Assembly: GCA_040218575.1 (NCBI GenBank)
Contig: JAVJRE010000007.1
Span: 248,001-312,000 of the forward strand
Length of the DNA stretch: 64,000 bases
Origin: Alphaproteobacteria bacterium
GTDB lineage: Bacteria; Pseudomonadota; Alphaproteobacteria; JAVJRE01
Reading direction: 5' to 3'
Shown here: in pieces, positions 9,989-19,136 of the stretch
How positions within the stretch are numbered: position 1 is the stretch's first letter
Layout of the letters: every line of letters starts with the position of its first letter
Position numbers and translations under genes: made by a program
Notes under the pieces: generated by a model
Told to the model about the DNA's origin: nothing
Databases searched by the model: none
The model's input: the letters and a program-made list of their open reading frames with translations, nothing else

Positions 9989-11878
9989 ATGCTCCTCAAA
10001 CTGCGACAGAAATCGTCGAGCTGGATTCTTCGGATCCTGTTCCTTCTGCTGATCCTGAGCTTCGGCGCCTTCGGGCTGAACGACTTTGCCGGCCGGGTGG
10101 CGGCCGATAGCGCGGTAGCGACCGTGGGAGAGGTGGAAATATCCCGGGTGATGCTGGATCGCGAACTGGGTTTCGACATGCGCCGGTTCCAGCAATTGAC
10201 CGGCCAGGCCATCAGCCGCCAGGAGGCGCGGGACTTCGGGTTGCAGGATGTTGCGCTGAACCGGCTGATCAACCGGGCGCTGCTCGACCAGACCACTGCC
10301 GACCTGGGTATCGCGGTTAGCGACAGCGTGGTCGCCGGCCGCATCCGCAGCGACCCCACTTTTGCCCGCGGCGAGGTCTTTGACCCTGTGTTGTTCCAGC
10401 AGTTCCTGCAGTTCAGCCTGGGAATGAGCGAGGACGCCTTTGTCGAGGAACTGCGCGCCGACCTGGCCCGCAGCTATGTTGAGTCCGCCATCGCTTCCGG
10501 CGGGCGACCGCCGGCGGACCTGGCCGAAAAGCTCTTCGCCCACCGCTTCGAGGCGCGCAGCCTCGACTGGCTGACCGTCGCCACCGCCGCCATGCCGGAC
10601 CCGGGATCGCCATCACCGGGCGATCTGGAAGCGTTCTATCAGAACAACAGCGCCCGCTATGCCCGGCCCGTGACCCGCCAGGTCACCTGGCTGCATATTG
10701 ACCCCAATGTCCTGGCGGATCGCATCATCATTCCGCCGGATGAGATCAGGGCGGCGTATGAAGCCGCGAGCGGCCGCTACATCCAGCCGGAGCAGCGGCG
10801 GCTCAGTCAGATCGTTCTGAGCGACGAGGCCACAGCCCGTGAAGTTGCCGCCCGCGTGGCGGCGGGCGTCAGCTTGGCCGACGCGGCACCGGATTCTGCG
10901 GCGCCGGCGGATCTTGGCTGGGTTGGCCGCGGCGATTTGCCCACGGAACTGTCTGATGCCGCATTCGCCGGCGATGCGGGGTCCGTTGCCGGACCGGTTG
11001 AAAGCGCATTCGGCTGGCATGTCATTCAGGTCAACGACGTTGAGCCGGGCCGGATTACGCCGTTCGAAGAGGCCCAGGCGGAGATCGGCCGCATCCTGGC
11101 CCACGACCGCGCTGTCGAGCAGGCCATCACCATGATCGAGCAGGTGGAGGACGCGCTGGCCGGCGGCGCTTCACTTGAACAGGTTGCCACCGATATCGGC
11201 CTCGCCACTGACGGCCTCGCCGCCATAGACCCCGATGGCCGTGACGGCGACGGCAACCCTCTGGACGTGCCGCCGGTGCGTGAGTTTGTCGCCGAGGTAT
11301 TCGCCGAGCAGCCCGGCGAAACCAGCGCCGCACTGGACACCGCGGACGGCGGCTTTCTTGTGTTCAGAGTGGGCAGCGAAACGCCGGCCACCACCCGCCC
11401 CCTGGCCGATGTGCGGACCGCTGTCGCCGATGCCTGGCGCCAGCGCCAACGGCTGGCCGCAGCAAGCGATTTAGCCGACACCATCGTCGCGGCGGCGGCG
11501 GGCGGACGGTCGCTCAGCACCCTGGCGCTTGAACACGGCCTGTCCCTGGCCCAGGTCAATGGTGTGACCCGTGCCACCACCGACTCCGACATTCCCGGCC
11601 CGCTGCTGGTCGCGGCATTTGACGCCCCCGTCGGCGAGGCGGTTCTGGCGCCGGTCGCCGGCGGATTCGCCGTGGTGGTCGCCAACGGCCGCCAGCCCGG
11701 ATCGTCGGCCGCCAGCCCGGACCTCTTCGCCCAGTTCCGCCAGCAGGTAAACCGGACCATGGGCAATGATCTGCTCAGCCAGTACATGGAGGGCCTGCGC
11801 CAGCGCTTTGCGGTGGAGGTCAATCGCCAGGCCCTGGACCGCGAGGCCCTTGCGCCGGCCACGGGACACGGATTCTGA
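9989..11878 (+). CDS. PpiD/SurA-like membrane-anchored peptidyl-prolyl isomerase (periplasmic chaperone)
   Basis: Periplasmic folding helper tethered to the inner membrane. The 629-residue protein has a short basic N-terminus and one membrane segment (about residues 13-34, ILRILFLLLILSFGAFG). A SurA-N-like helical region follows (about 45-180). A parvulin-type domain lies at about 265-355 (RLSQIVLSDEA, DLGWVGRGDLP, SAFGWHVIQVND). The rest of the C-terminal half is like other PpiD proteins. Its stop is 4 bases before trpE, so it probably shares the message with a tryptophan gene, an arrangement seen in other alphaproteobacteria. Residues needed for isomerase activity were not checked, so the role may be chaperone only. 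Confidence 0.88.
   Translation: MLLKLRQKSSSWILRILFLLLILSFGAFGLNDFAGRVAADSAVATVGEVEISRVMLDRELGFDMRRFQQLTGQAISRQEARDFGLQDVALNRLINRALLDQTTADLGIAVSDSVVAGRIRSDPTFARGEVFDPVLFQQFLQFSLGMSEDAFVEELRADLARSYVESAIASGGRPPADLAEKLFAHRFEARSLDWLTVATAAMPDPGSPSPGDLEAFYQNNSARYARPVTRQVTWLHIDPNVLADRIIIPPDEIRAAYEAASGRYIQPEQRRLSQIVLSDEATAREVAARVAAGVSLADAAPDSAAPADLGWVGRGDLPTELSDAAFAGDAGSVAGPVESAFGWHVIQVNDVEPGRITPFEEAQAEIGRILAHDRAVEQAITMIEQVEDALAGGASLEQVATDIGLATDGLAAIDPDGRDGDGNPLDVPPVREFVAEVFAEQPGETSAALDTADGGFLVFRVGSETPATTRPLADVRTAVADAWRQRQRLAAASDLADTIVAAAAGGRSLSTLALEHGLSLAQVNGVTRATTDSDIPGPLLVAAFDAPVGEAVLAPVAGGFAVVVANGRQPGSSAASPDLFAQFRQQVNRTMGNDLLSQYMEGLRQRFAVEVNRQALDREALAPATGHGF
11686..11721. repeat. 16-bp direct repeat (20-bp period) inside the ppiD-like gene
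   Basis: cggccgccagcccgga occurs at 11686-11701 and 11706-11721. The 20-base period is not a multiple of three, so the copies are read in different frames (GRQPGS, then SAASPD). A copy-number change here would shift the frame near the C-terminus. Confidence 0.6.
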
Positions 11879-11882
11879 CGCC

Positions 11883-13451
11883 ATGGATTACGCGCCCGAT
11901 CCGGCGACGTTTGCCGCCGCCTACGAGTCCGGGCGGCCACAGGTTGTCTGGACCCGGCTGGTGGCGGATGTGGATACCCCGGTCTCCGCCATGCTCAAGC
12001 TGGCGGGCGGCCAGCCCAACAGCTTTCTTCTGGAGTCGGTCGAAGGCGGCGCGGTGCGCGGGCGCTATTCCCTGCTTGGCTTCAAGCCGGACCTGATCTG
12101 GCGCTGCCGCCGTGGCCAGGCCGAGATCAACCGCCGCGCCCGCTATGAACCGGATGCCTTTACGCCACTGGACAGCGCGCCCCTGGACAGCCTTCGTCAG
12201 ATACTGGCCGAAAGCCGTATCGCCATGCCGCCAGGCATTCCGCCCATGTCGGCCGGACTGGTCGGCTATATGGGTTACGACATGGTGCGCGAGATGGAGC
12301 GCATCCCGGACGGGACGAAGGATGAGCTGGGGGTTCCGGACGGGTTATTCATGCGGCCGACGGTGGTCGCGGTGTTTGACAATATCGAAGACTCCCTGAC
12401 CATCGTCACGCCGGTCTGGCCGGATGGCGGTCTGTCGGCACGGGCCGCCCACGCCCAGGCTTGTGAACGCCTGGCCGACGTGGTGGCCGACTTTGATCGC
12501 GCCCTGCCGACCAAGCGGGAAATCCCCGATGCCCGTGATGCCGGCCAGATGCAGCCTGCATCGGATGAGGGCCCGTCGAACGAGCCTGCATCGAACATGT
12601 CCTATGACGACTATGTTCGCATGGTGGAGGCCGGCCGGGCCTATGTGGCCGCCGGTGATGTCTTCCAGGTGGTGCTGTCGCAGCGATTCTCACGACCCTT
12701 CACTCTGCCACCCTTCGCGCTATACCGCGCTCTCAGGCGGATCAACCCCTCGCCTTTTCTGGTCTATCTGGATGCCGGCGACTTTGCGATCGTCACCTCC
12801 AGCCCCGAGCTTCTGGTCCGGCTGCGTGACAATACAGTGACCATCCGGCCGATTGCCGGCACACGCCCGCGCGGTCGCGCCGCCATGGCTGGCGCCTTGC
12901 CCAACGAAGGGCCAGCGACCGACGAAGAGCTTGCCGCCGACATGCTGTCTGATCCCAAGGAGCTGGCCGAGCATTTGATGCTGCTGGACCTGGGCCGCAA
13001 CGACGTGGGGCGGGTTGCGGAAATCGGTTCGGTCAATGTCACCGCCAGGATGTCGGTGGAATACTACTCCCACGTCATGCACATGGTGTCGAACGTGGAA
13101 GGCAAGCTGGCCGCCGGACATGACGCCATCGACGCGCTGGTCGCCGGCTTTCCCGCCGGCACCGTATCGGGCGCGCCAAAAGTGCGGGCCATGGAGATCA
13201 TTGAGGAACTGGAGCCAAGCCGGCGCGGCGTCTATGCCGGCTGCCTAGGCTATTTTGCCGCCAATGGCGACATGGACAACTGCATCGCCCTGCGCACGGC
13301 GGTTATCAAGGACGGCGTCATGCACGTCCAGGCCGGCGGCGGCATCGTCTATGACAGCGACCCGGCAACGGAATATGAAGAGACGCAGAGCAAGGCGCGA
13401 GCCCTGTTCCGCGCCGCCGAGGCAGCCGCCCGCTTCGCCGACGGCAGATAA
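11883..13451 (+). CDS. trpE: Anthranilate synthase component I
   Basis: Converts chorismate to anthranilate using ammonia delivered by TrpG, the first step of tryptophan synthesis. The 522-residue protein has the feedback-binding LLES motif near the start (SFLLESVEGG). The chorismate-binding core includes TSSPELLVR, IRPIAGTRPRG, LLDLGRNDVGRV, AGTVSGAPKVRAMEII and VQAGGGIVYDSDP. The ATG at 11883 begins MDYAPDPATF, four bases after the ppiD-like gene. The frame is open further upstream but only as overlap. The stop abuts the stop of the opposing deacetylase gene with no base between, and trpG is 1.2 kb away. Confidence 0.97.
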   Translation: MDYAPDPATFAAAYESGRPQVVWTRLVADVDTPVSAMLKLAGGQPNSFLLESVEGGAVRGRYSLLGFKPDLIWRCRRGQAEINRRARYEPDAFTPLDSAPLDSLRQILAESRIAMPPGIPPMSAGLVGYMGYDMVREMERIPDGTKDELGVPDGLFMRPTVVAVFDNIEDSLTIVTPVWPDGGLSARAAHAQACERLADVVADFDRALPTKREIPDARDAGQMQPASDEGPSNEPASNMSYDDYVRMVEAGRAYVAAGDVFQVVLSQRFSRPFTLPPFALYRALRRINPSPFLVYLDAGDFAIVTSSPELLVRLRDNTVTIRPIAGTRPRGRAAMAGALPNEGPATDEELAADMLSDPKELAEHLMLLDLGRNDVGRVAEIGSVNVTARMSVEYYSHVMHMVSNVEGKLAAGHDAIDALVAGFPAGTVSGAPKVRAMEIIEELEPSRRGVYAGCLGYFAANGDMDNCIALRTAVIKDGVMHVQAGGGIVYDSDPATEYEETQSKARALFRAAEAAARFADGR

Positions 13452-14477
13452 TCAGGGCGCCGTGGCCACCGCCGGCGGAGCCTGACCGGCCCGGATCACG
13501 GCCGATACCGGGACCAGAACAAAGCCGCGCTCCGTCAGGCCCGGCAGCCAGGATTCCAAGGCGTCGAGAGTCACCTCCACCGGGTGGCCTATGGCGATGG
13601 CGTGGCCCTGTTCGCGCGCGATGCGTTCGACATCGGCCAGACGCTCAGCGACAACCGCCGGGTCACGGTCATCATCGATAAAGACATCGCGACTGGCAAA
13701 GGCAACACCAAACTGAGCGGCCAATGGTGCGGCGACCGACTGGCCGGTGGTCCGCGAGTCCACGAAGGCAAGCTCCGCCTCTCTGATGGTCGCCAGAACC
13801 ACCACCATGCCAGCGCGGTCTGCGGTGAAACGGCTGCCCATGTGGTTGTTGACGCCGACGACGCCGGGAACGCGCTCCAGGCCCTGGCGCACGATGCGAC
13901 GAATTTCACTGCTGGCCATGCCAACCCGCAGCGCGTCCGGGCCGGGGTCATTGTCAGGGTCGACGGGCTCCATCGGCAGGTGCAGCAGCATCTCATGCCC
14001 GGCGGCGATGGCCGCCGCGGTCTGTGTTTGCAGATCATCGGCATAGGCCAGCCAGGCCATGGTCAGCGGGCCCGGCAGAGCCACGGCCCGAGCTGTGCCG
14101 ACGCGGTCCAGCCCCAGGTCATCGATCACCACGGCAATCATCGGCCGGCCGGCCGGTTCCGCCACGGCAACGCTGCGTTGCTGCCACAAGGGCACCGCTG
14201 CCGCCGGCGGTTGCAGCAACGAAGCGGGATCGCCGGCCGGTATGCCGGCCGGTATGGTTGACGCCGGTGCCGCCGCGTCCGCCACCTGGCTGGTGGCATC
14301 CGCCGACCCGGACACCGCCGGCGGCAGGCTGACCACGGCGCCATTGCCGCCGATTCCTGCCCCGGCCTGTGGGCGGGACCCGGAAAACGTTGTGATCCAG
14401 GCGGCCAGCGCCGCTACGGCAAACAGGATGATGACGGTCCAGAAAAGGATCACGCCACGTGTGCCGAATGACGTCAT
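13452..14477 (-). CDS. Divergent polysaccharide deacetylase family protein
   Basis: Member of the divergent polysaccharide deacetylase family (formerly DUF610, NodB-like fold), of uncertain substrate. The 341-residue protein has an N-terminal membrane segment (about residues 11-29, ILFWTVIILFAVAALAAWI) and a Gly/Ala/Pro-rich linker with a duplicated PAGIPAG piece. The catalytic-fold domain starts at MIAVVIDDLGLD and continues with LLHLPMEP, VGVNNHMGSRFT, FVDSRTT and IAIGHPVEVT, so the metal-binding Asp-Asp and the His motifs look conserved. Start 14477 is preceded by GGAG. It probably acts in the periplasm on envelope glycan. It lies alone on the minus strand between trpE and trpG. Confidence 0.88.
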   Translation of the reverse strand: MTSFGTRGVILFWTVIILFAVAALAAWITTFSGSRPQAGAGIGGNGAVVSLPPAVSGSADATSQVADAAAPASTIPAGIPAGDPASLLQPPAAAVPLWQQRSVAVAEPAGRPMIAVVIDDLGLDRVGTARAVALPGPLTMAWLAYADDLQTQTAAAIAAGHEMLLHLPMEPVDPDNDPGPDALRVGMASSEIRRIVRQGLERVPGVVGVNNHMGSRFTADRAGMVVVLATIREAELAFVDSRTTGQSVAAPLAAQFGVAFASRDVFIDDDRDPAVVAERLADVERIAREQGHAIAIGHPVEVTLDALESWLPGLTERGFVLVPVSAVIRAGQAPPAVATAP

Positions 14478-14686
14478 AAGCCGATCTCCAGCCCGAAACA
14501 GCGAGAAATGAGACCATCTCCGGGCAGCCAATTGTTCCCGGCCAGTCCCCCGGCCAGTTCTTTGGCAGCACGCAACGCAATGTCGCCTTGCGCCGCCCCC
14601 TGCCCTTGATATGCTGCCGCACCACGCGCGAAAAGGCCGCGTCCCGGTCTATACACGCTATCAGCTTCGCCGGATAACATCTTGAA

Positions 14687-15325
14687 ATGTTTCTTCTGAT
14701 CGACAATTACGACAGCTTTACGTTCAATCTGGTTCATTTTCTGGGTGAGCTGGGCGTCAAGGTCGTCGTGCGCCGCAACGACACCCTTTCGGTCCGCGAT
14801 GCGCTGGACCTGAAGCCAGAGGCCATCATCCTGTCGCCGGGACCGTGTGACCCTGACCGGGCAGGGATTTGCCTGGACCTGATTGGTGCGGCGGCCGGCA
14901 CGGTGCCGCTGATGGGGGTATGTCTTGGCCACCAGGCCATCGGCCAGGCGTTCGGCGGCAAGGTGGTGCGTGCGCCGCTGCCGATGCACGGCAAACTGAG
15001 CGCCGTCCGCCACAACGGCAACGGCTTGTTTGACGGTCTGGCCAACCCGCTGCGGGTCACCCGCTATCACTCTTTGACGGTGGCGCCGGACAGCCTGCCC
15101 GATTGCCTGGAAGTGACCGCATGGACCGATGATGGCGTGATCATGGGGCTGGCCCACAAGGCACATCCGGTGTGGGGGGTGCAGTTCCATCCGGAGAGCA
15201 TCGCCACCCAGCAGGGTCATGCCCTGCTGGCCAACATGATTGGCCTGGCCACCGGCCGGCGGCCTGCCGCAGAGACCCGCGACCTCAGCGACGGTCTGCC
15301 GGCCAGTCTGTTCGCCACAGCATGA
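14687..15325 (+). CDS. trpG: Anthranilate synthase component II (glutamine amidotransferase)
   Basis: Hydrolyses glutamine and passes ammonia to TrpE. The 212-residue class I amidotransferase has the oxyanion motif [11 protein letters not shown], nucleophile Cys79 in GVCLGHQAI and the His168-Glu170 pair in GVQFHPESI. It begins [20 protein letters not shown], the family's usual start. Sequence alone cannot exclude dual use for folate (PabA). The last four bases overlap the trpD ATG (ATGA). Its promoter must lie in 14478-14686, where I see no clear -35/-10 pair. Confidence 0.96.
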   Translation: MFLLIDNYDSFTFNLVHFLGELGVKVVVRRNDTLSVRDALDLKPEAIILSPGPCDPDRAGICLDLIGAAAGTVPLMGVCLGHQAIGQAFGGKVVRAPLPMHGKLSAVRHNGNGLFDGLANPLRVTRYHSLTVAPDSLPDCLEVTAWTDDGVIMGLAHKAHPVWGVQFHPESIATQQGHALLANMIGLATGRRPAAETRDLSDGLPASLFATA

Positions 15326-16350
15326 ACGGAATGGACGCCCTGCAGCCGTTTCTTGCCCGCCTGGCCGACGGCGCCACGCTTGGCGAAGACGAATCCGCGG
15401 CGGCCTTTGAGGTGATCATGAGCGGCGGCGCCACACCGGCGCAGATCGGCGCCTTTCTGATGGGCCTGCGCCAGCGCGGCGAAACGGTTGAGGAAATCAC
15501 CGGCGCCGCGCGCATCATGCGGGCCAAGGCGCTGCCGCTGAAGGCGCCGGCCAATGCCATAGATACCTGTGGCACCGGTGGCGACGGCGCCGCGACCCTC
15601 AATATTTCCACGGCCGCCGCCATCGTCGTCGCCGCCGCCGGTGTGCCTGTGGCCAAGCACGGCAACCGCGCCCTGTCGTCGCGCAGCGGGTCGGCCGATG
15701 TGCTGCGGGCGCTGGGTGTCAATATCGAAGCCGATACCGCCACCATGGAGCGGGCGCTGAACGAGACTGGCCTCGCCTTCATGATGGCGCCGCTGCACCA
15801 TGCGGCCATGCGCCATGTGGGGCCGGTGCGGGTGGAAATGGGAATCAGAACCATCTTCAACCTGCTGGGGCCGCTGGCCAATCCGGCCGGTGTGCGCCGG
15901 CAGGTGGTTGGCGTTTTCGCACGCCAGTGGATTGTCCCGCTGGCCACGGTACTGGGCAATCTGGGGGCCGAGCGGGCATGGGTTGTCCATGGAAGCGACG
16001 GGCTGGATGAACTGACCACCACCGGGCCCACCTATGTGGCGGAATGGCGCGACGGGGTGGTGCGTGAGTTTTCCGTGCGGCCGGCGGACGCTGGCCTGAC
16101 CACCGCCAAGCCGGAAGACCTGCGGGGCGGCACCCCGGATGAGAACGCCGCCGCCTTGTCGGCGCTGCTGGATGGGGCGACCGGTCCCTACCGCGACGCG
16201 GTGCTGCTGGCCGCTGCCGCCGCCCTTGTGGTAGCCGGCAAGGTCAATGATCTGAAATCCGGCGTTGGGCTGGCCGCCGTGGCCATTGATGAACGCAAGG
16301 CCCGCACCGTGCTGACCAGGCTCTGCGCCATCACCAGTGGCGAAGCCTGA
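15322..16350 (+). CDS. trpD: Anthranilate phosphoribosyltransferase
   Basis: Transfers phosphoribose from PRPP to anthranilate. The 342-residue protein shows the PRPP-binding [18 protein letters not shown], the [17 protein letters not shown] motif and the conserved [15 protein letters not shown]. The ATG overlaps the trpG stop (ATGA), so translation is probably coupled. The frame is open upstream through trpG, but homologues start close to [11 protein letters not shown]. Confidence 0.97.
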   Translation: MNGMDALQPFLARLADGATLGEDESAAAFEVIMSGGATPAQIGAFLMGLRQRGETVEEITGAARIMRAKALPLKAPANAIDTCGTGGDGAATLNISTAAAIVVAAAGVPVAKHGNRALSSRSGSADVLRALGVNIEADTATMERALNETGLAFMMAPLHHAAMRHVGPVRVEMGIRTIFNLLGPLANPAGVRRQVVGVFARQWIVPLATVLGNLGAERAWVVHGSDGLDELTTTGPTYVAEWRDGVVREFSVRPADAGLTTAKPEDLRGGTPDENAAALSALLDGATGPYRDAVLLAAAAALVVAGKVNDLKSGVGLAAVAIDERKARTVLTRLCAITSGEA

Positions 16351-16351
16351 T

Positions 16352-17209
16352 ATGGCGGCGCCACAGGCCATGGCCGCAAACACTCGCCAGGCAGGCGATG
16401 TGCTGTCCCGCATCTGCGACGATACCCGAGCCGAAGTGGCGCGGCGCAAGGCGCGCGTGTCATTGGCGCAGATGGAAACGCGGGCCCGCGCCGCATCGCC
16501 GCCACGCGGCTTTGCCGCTGCGTTGCGCCGTCAGGTCGAGGCCGGCACCGTCGGCCTGATCGCCGAGATCAAGAAAGCATCGCCCTCACGGGGCCTGATC
16601 CGCGCAGACTTTGATCCGGCGTCGCTGGCCCGATCCTATGCCGCCGGTGGTGCCACCTGCCTCTCCGTTCTCACAGACAAGCCGTGGTTTCAGGGGGAAG
16701 ATTCCTATCTGATGGCGGCCAGCGCGGCGGTCTCCCTGCCGGTCCTGCGTAAGGACTTCATGGTGGATATCTGGCAGGTGGCGGAGGCTCGCGCCATCGG
16801 CGCCGACTGCATCCTGATTATCATGGCGGCGGTGGATGACGCGCTGGCGCACGATCTGGCGGCGAGCGCGGCGGCGCTGGGCATGGATGTTCTGGTCGAG
16901 GTGCATGACGCGGCTGAACTGGACCGCGCCCTCGCCCTCAATGTCGGGCTGATCGGCATCAACAACCGCAACCTCAAGACTCTGCAAGTGGATCTGGCGA
17001 CAGCGGAAGGCCTGGCGCCGCGCATACCGGGCGACCGCCTGGCGGTCGCCGAGAGCGGCATCGCCACGCCGGCCGACATCGCCCGTCTGCGGGCGGCTGG
17101 CGCCCACTGCTTTCTGGTAGGCGAAAGCCTGATGCGGCAGAGCGATGTGGAGTCGGCGACCAAAGCCTTGCTGGCGCCAGCCACACAGATTGCCGGCGGA
17201 GCCACCTGA
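16352..17209 (+). CDS. trpC: Indole-3-glycerol phosphate synthase
   Basis: Closes the indole ring in tryptophan synthesis. The 285-residue TIM barrel carries [15 protein letters not shown], the catalytic-lysine segment [19 protein letters not shown], and [14 protein letters not shown] chose the ATG just after the trpD stop (TGATATG). A GTG at 16337 inside trpD and an ATG at 16370 are alternatives, and none has a strong ribosome site. It is the monofunctional form with no TrpF domain. trpF, trpB and trpA are not in this window. It overlaps moaC by one base (TGATG). Confidence 0.96.
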   Translation: MAAPQAMAANTRQAGDVLSRICDDTRAEVARRKARVSLAQMETRARAASPPRGFAAALRRQVEAGTVGLIAEIKKASPSRGLIRADFDPASLARSYAAGGATCLSVLTDKPWFQGEDSYLMAASAAVSLPVLRKDFMVDIWQVAEARAIGADCILIIMAAVDDALAHDLAASAAALGMDVLVEVHDAAELDRALALNVGLIGINNRNLKTLQVDLATAEGLAPRIPGDRLAVAESGIATPADIARLRAAGAHCFLVGESLMRQSDVESATKALLAPATQIAGGAT

Positions 17210-17703
17210 TGTCTGATCCGCTGAGCCACTTTGACGCTGCCGGGCGCGCCCGCATGGTGGATGTCTCCGACAAGGCGGAAACCCTGCGGGTGGCCACCGC
17301 GGCCGGTCGGGTGACCATGGCGCCGGAAACCCTGCGTCGCATCATGGCCGGCAAGGTCAGCAAGGGCGACGTGCTGGCGGTGGCGCGGCTGGCCGGCATC
17401 ATGGCCACCAAGCGCACAGGCGATCTGATCCCGCTGTGCCACCCCTTGCCAATCAGTGGAGTGGATCTGGACCTGGTGTGCCAGGAGGCGAGCCATAGTG
17501 TCGAGATCACCGCCACGGTGCGGACCACCGGGCGGACCGGTGTGGAGATGGAAGCGCTGACCGCCGTGACCATCGCCGGCCTGACGGTCTATGACATGTG
17601 CAAGGCGATGGATCGCGGCATGCGCCTCGGCGATGTCCGCCTACTGCGCAAGGAAGGGGGGCGCTCCGGCGCCTGGACGGCGCCGGACGATGCGGATCCA
17701 TGA
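17209..17703 (+). CDS. moaC: Cyclic pyranopterin monophosphate synthase (molybdenum cofactor)
   Basis: Second enzyme of molybdenum cofactor synthesis, making cyclic pyranopterin monophosphate after MoaA. The 164-residue length is normal. The active-site stretches [25 protein letters not shown] and [11 protein letters not shown] are intact. The ATG overlaps the trpC stop and the stop overlaps the moeA ATG (ATGA), so the cofactor genes ride on the trp message. Confidence 0.97.
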   Translation: MSDPLSHFDAAGRARMVDVSDKAETLRVATAAGRVTMAPETLRRIMAGKVSKGDVLAVARLAGIMATKRTGDLIPLCHPLPISGVDLDLVCQEASHSVEITATVRTTGRTGVEMEALTAVTIAGLTVYDMCKAMDRGMRLGDVRLLRKEGGRSGAWTAPDDADP

Positions 17704-18929
17704 TCAGCGTTGAAGAGGCGCGGGCGCGTATTCTGGCTGGCCTGACCGCGCTGCCGGCAGAGCAGGTTTCCGTGGCGGCCGGCCTCGGCCGGGTTCTGGC
17801 AGGCGATGTGGTGGCGCGTCTGACCCAGCCGTCCCACGATGTCTCGGCCATGGACGGCTATGCCGTACGCGCCGTCGATGTGGCGTCGGTTCCGGCCAAC
17901 TTGCGCGTGGTTATGGAGATCGCCGCCGGTCGCCTGCCGGAGCGGCCCATCGAAGCCGGTGAAGCCGCCCGCATCTTCACCGGCGCCGCCCTGCCGGCCG
18001 GGGCCGATACGATCATTATTCAGGAGAACACCAGCCGCGACGGAACCGGCGGCGACGCGGACCAGGTGACGATCACCGAGAGCGCCGACAGCGGACGCTA
18101 CGTCCGCCCCGCCGGCCTCGACTTCAGAGCCGGCAAGACCGGGATCACCGCCGGCCGCCGGATGACGGTGCGTGACGTCGGGCTGGCGGCGGCGATGAAC
18201 GTGCCTTGGCTGATGGTTCATCGCCGGCCACGGATCGCCATTCTCTCCACCGGCAACGAAATCGTCATGCCCGGTGAGCCTCTGGCGCCGGGCCAGATCG
18301 TCAGCTCCAACAGCCTGGCGCTGGCTGCGTTTGTCACGGCCCATGGTGCGGAGGCGGTGCTGTTGGGCAATGCCCCGGACCAGGCCGATGCCCTTGCCGC
18401 CATGGCGGCGGCGGCCAGGGGTTGCGACCTGCTGGTGACGAGCGGTGGCGCCTCGGTCGGCAAGCATGACCTGATCCGAAGCACTCTGGGCCAGGAGGGC
18501 ATGACGCTCGACTTCTGGCAGATAGCCATGCGACCGGGCAAGCCGCTGCTGTTCGGGCGGCTGGGCGACCTGCCGGTGCTGGGGTTGCCGGGAAATCCGG
18601 TTTCCACCCTGGTCTGCGCCCAGGTGTTTCTGGCCCCGGCCATTGACCGGCTGGCCGGCTTGGCGGCCGGCGAACCGGCCACGGTCATGGCCAGAGTGGC
18701 CCGTGATCTGGCCGCCAATGACCAGCGTCAGGACTATCTCCGTACGCGGCTTGAGAGCGATGCCAGCGGCGACTGGCTGGCCACCCCGTTCGAGCGTCAG
18801 GACAGTGCCATGCTCAACCGCCTGGCCGATGCAGACGGATTGCTGGTGCGGCCACCAGGCGCGCCGGCCCTGCAGGCCGGCGACAGGGCGCCGGTCATCC
18901 GGTTTGCCGGCGGACCATTGCCGCTCTGA
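17700..18929 (+). CDS. moeA: Molybdopterin molybdenumtransferase
   Basis: Inserts molybdate into adenylylated molybdopterin. The 409-residue protein has MoeA domains in the usual order: an N-terminal part with [10 protein letters not shown] and [14 protein letters not shown], the MoCF-fold domain with LSTGNEIV and [11 protein letters not shown], then [11 protein letters not shown] and [10 protein letters not shown], and a C-terminal beta domain. The start at 17700 ([12 protein letters not shown]) overlaps the moaC stop. It is followed by 207 bases and then lexA, which has its own promoter. Confidence 0.96.
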   Translation: MISVEEARARILAGLTALPAEQVSVAAGLGRVLAGDVVARLTQPSHDVSAMDGYAVRAVDVASVPANLRVVMEIAAGRLPERPIEAGEAARIFTGAALPAGADTIIIQENTSRDGTGGDADQVTITESADSGRYVRPAGLDFRAGKTGITAGRRMTVRDVGLAAAMNVPWLMVHRRPRIAILSTGNEIVMPGEPLAPGQIVSSNSLALAAFVTAHGAEAVLLGNAPDQADALAAMAAAARGCDLLVTSGGASVGKHDLIRSTLGQEGMTLDFWQIAMRPGKPLLFGRLGDLPVLGLPGNPVSTLVCAQVFLAPAIDRLAGLAAGEPATVMARVARDLAANDQRQDYLRTRLESDASGDWLATPFERQDSAMLNRLADADGLLVRPPGAPALQAGDRAPVIRFAGGPLPL

Positions 18930-18968
18930 CCGGCCGGCCGCGGACCCTGCGGTTTCAAGCTCTTTCGA

Positions 18969-18997
18969 TTGACCCGGCGGCGGAACTAAAGTAGAAC
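18969..18997 (+). promoter_or_regulatory. Sigma-70-type promoter of lexA
   Basis: -35 TTGACC (18969-18974, five of six), 17-base spacer, -10 TAGAAC (18992-18997). The -10 shares its last four bases with the LexA operator, so repressor and polymerase would compete. A start near 19004 leaves a leader of about 130 bases. Confidence 0.65.
18983..18997. promoter_or_regulatory. LexA operator (alphaproteobacterial SOS box)
   Basis: GAAC-TAAAGTA-GAAC is an exact match to the direct-repeat SOS box GAAC-N7-GAAC known from alphaproteobacteria. It sits over the spacer and -10 of the lexA promoter, implying autoregulation as in other members of the class. I noticed no second copy in the window, but did not search exhaustively. 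Confidence 0.85.
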
Positions 18998-19021
18998 ACT
19001 CGCAGAATGTTTTTGGTTTGT

Positions 19022-19044
19022 TCCCGTAGCGGTTTGAAACGGGA
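19022..19044 (+). other. Stem-loop in the lexA leader
   Basis: TCCCGT (19022-19027) and ACGGGA (19039-19044) can pair around an 11-base loop, shortly after the predicted transcription start. No U-tract follows. A role in leader stability or pausing is speculation. Confidence 0.3.
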
Positions 19045-19136
19045 GCGTGGAAACGAGCCACATGCCGGGCAAGCGCCTCTTTGCGCCGTTGCTGGGCGCG
19101 GTTGCTGACCCACACCACATTGCCGGAGGACAGCCG

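Noticed and set aside
14478-14686. trp leader peptide or attenuator upstream of trpG
   Set aside because: No short frame with adjacent Trp codons and no antiterminator-terminator pair could be recognised. The same holds upstream of trpE.
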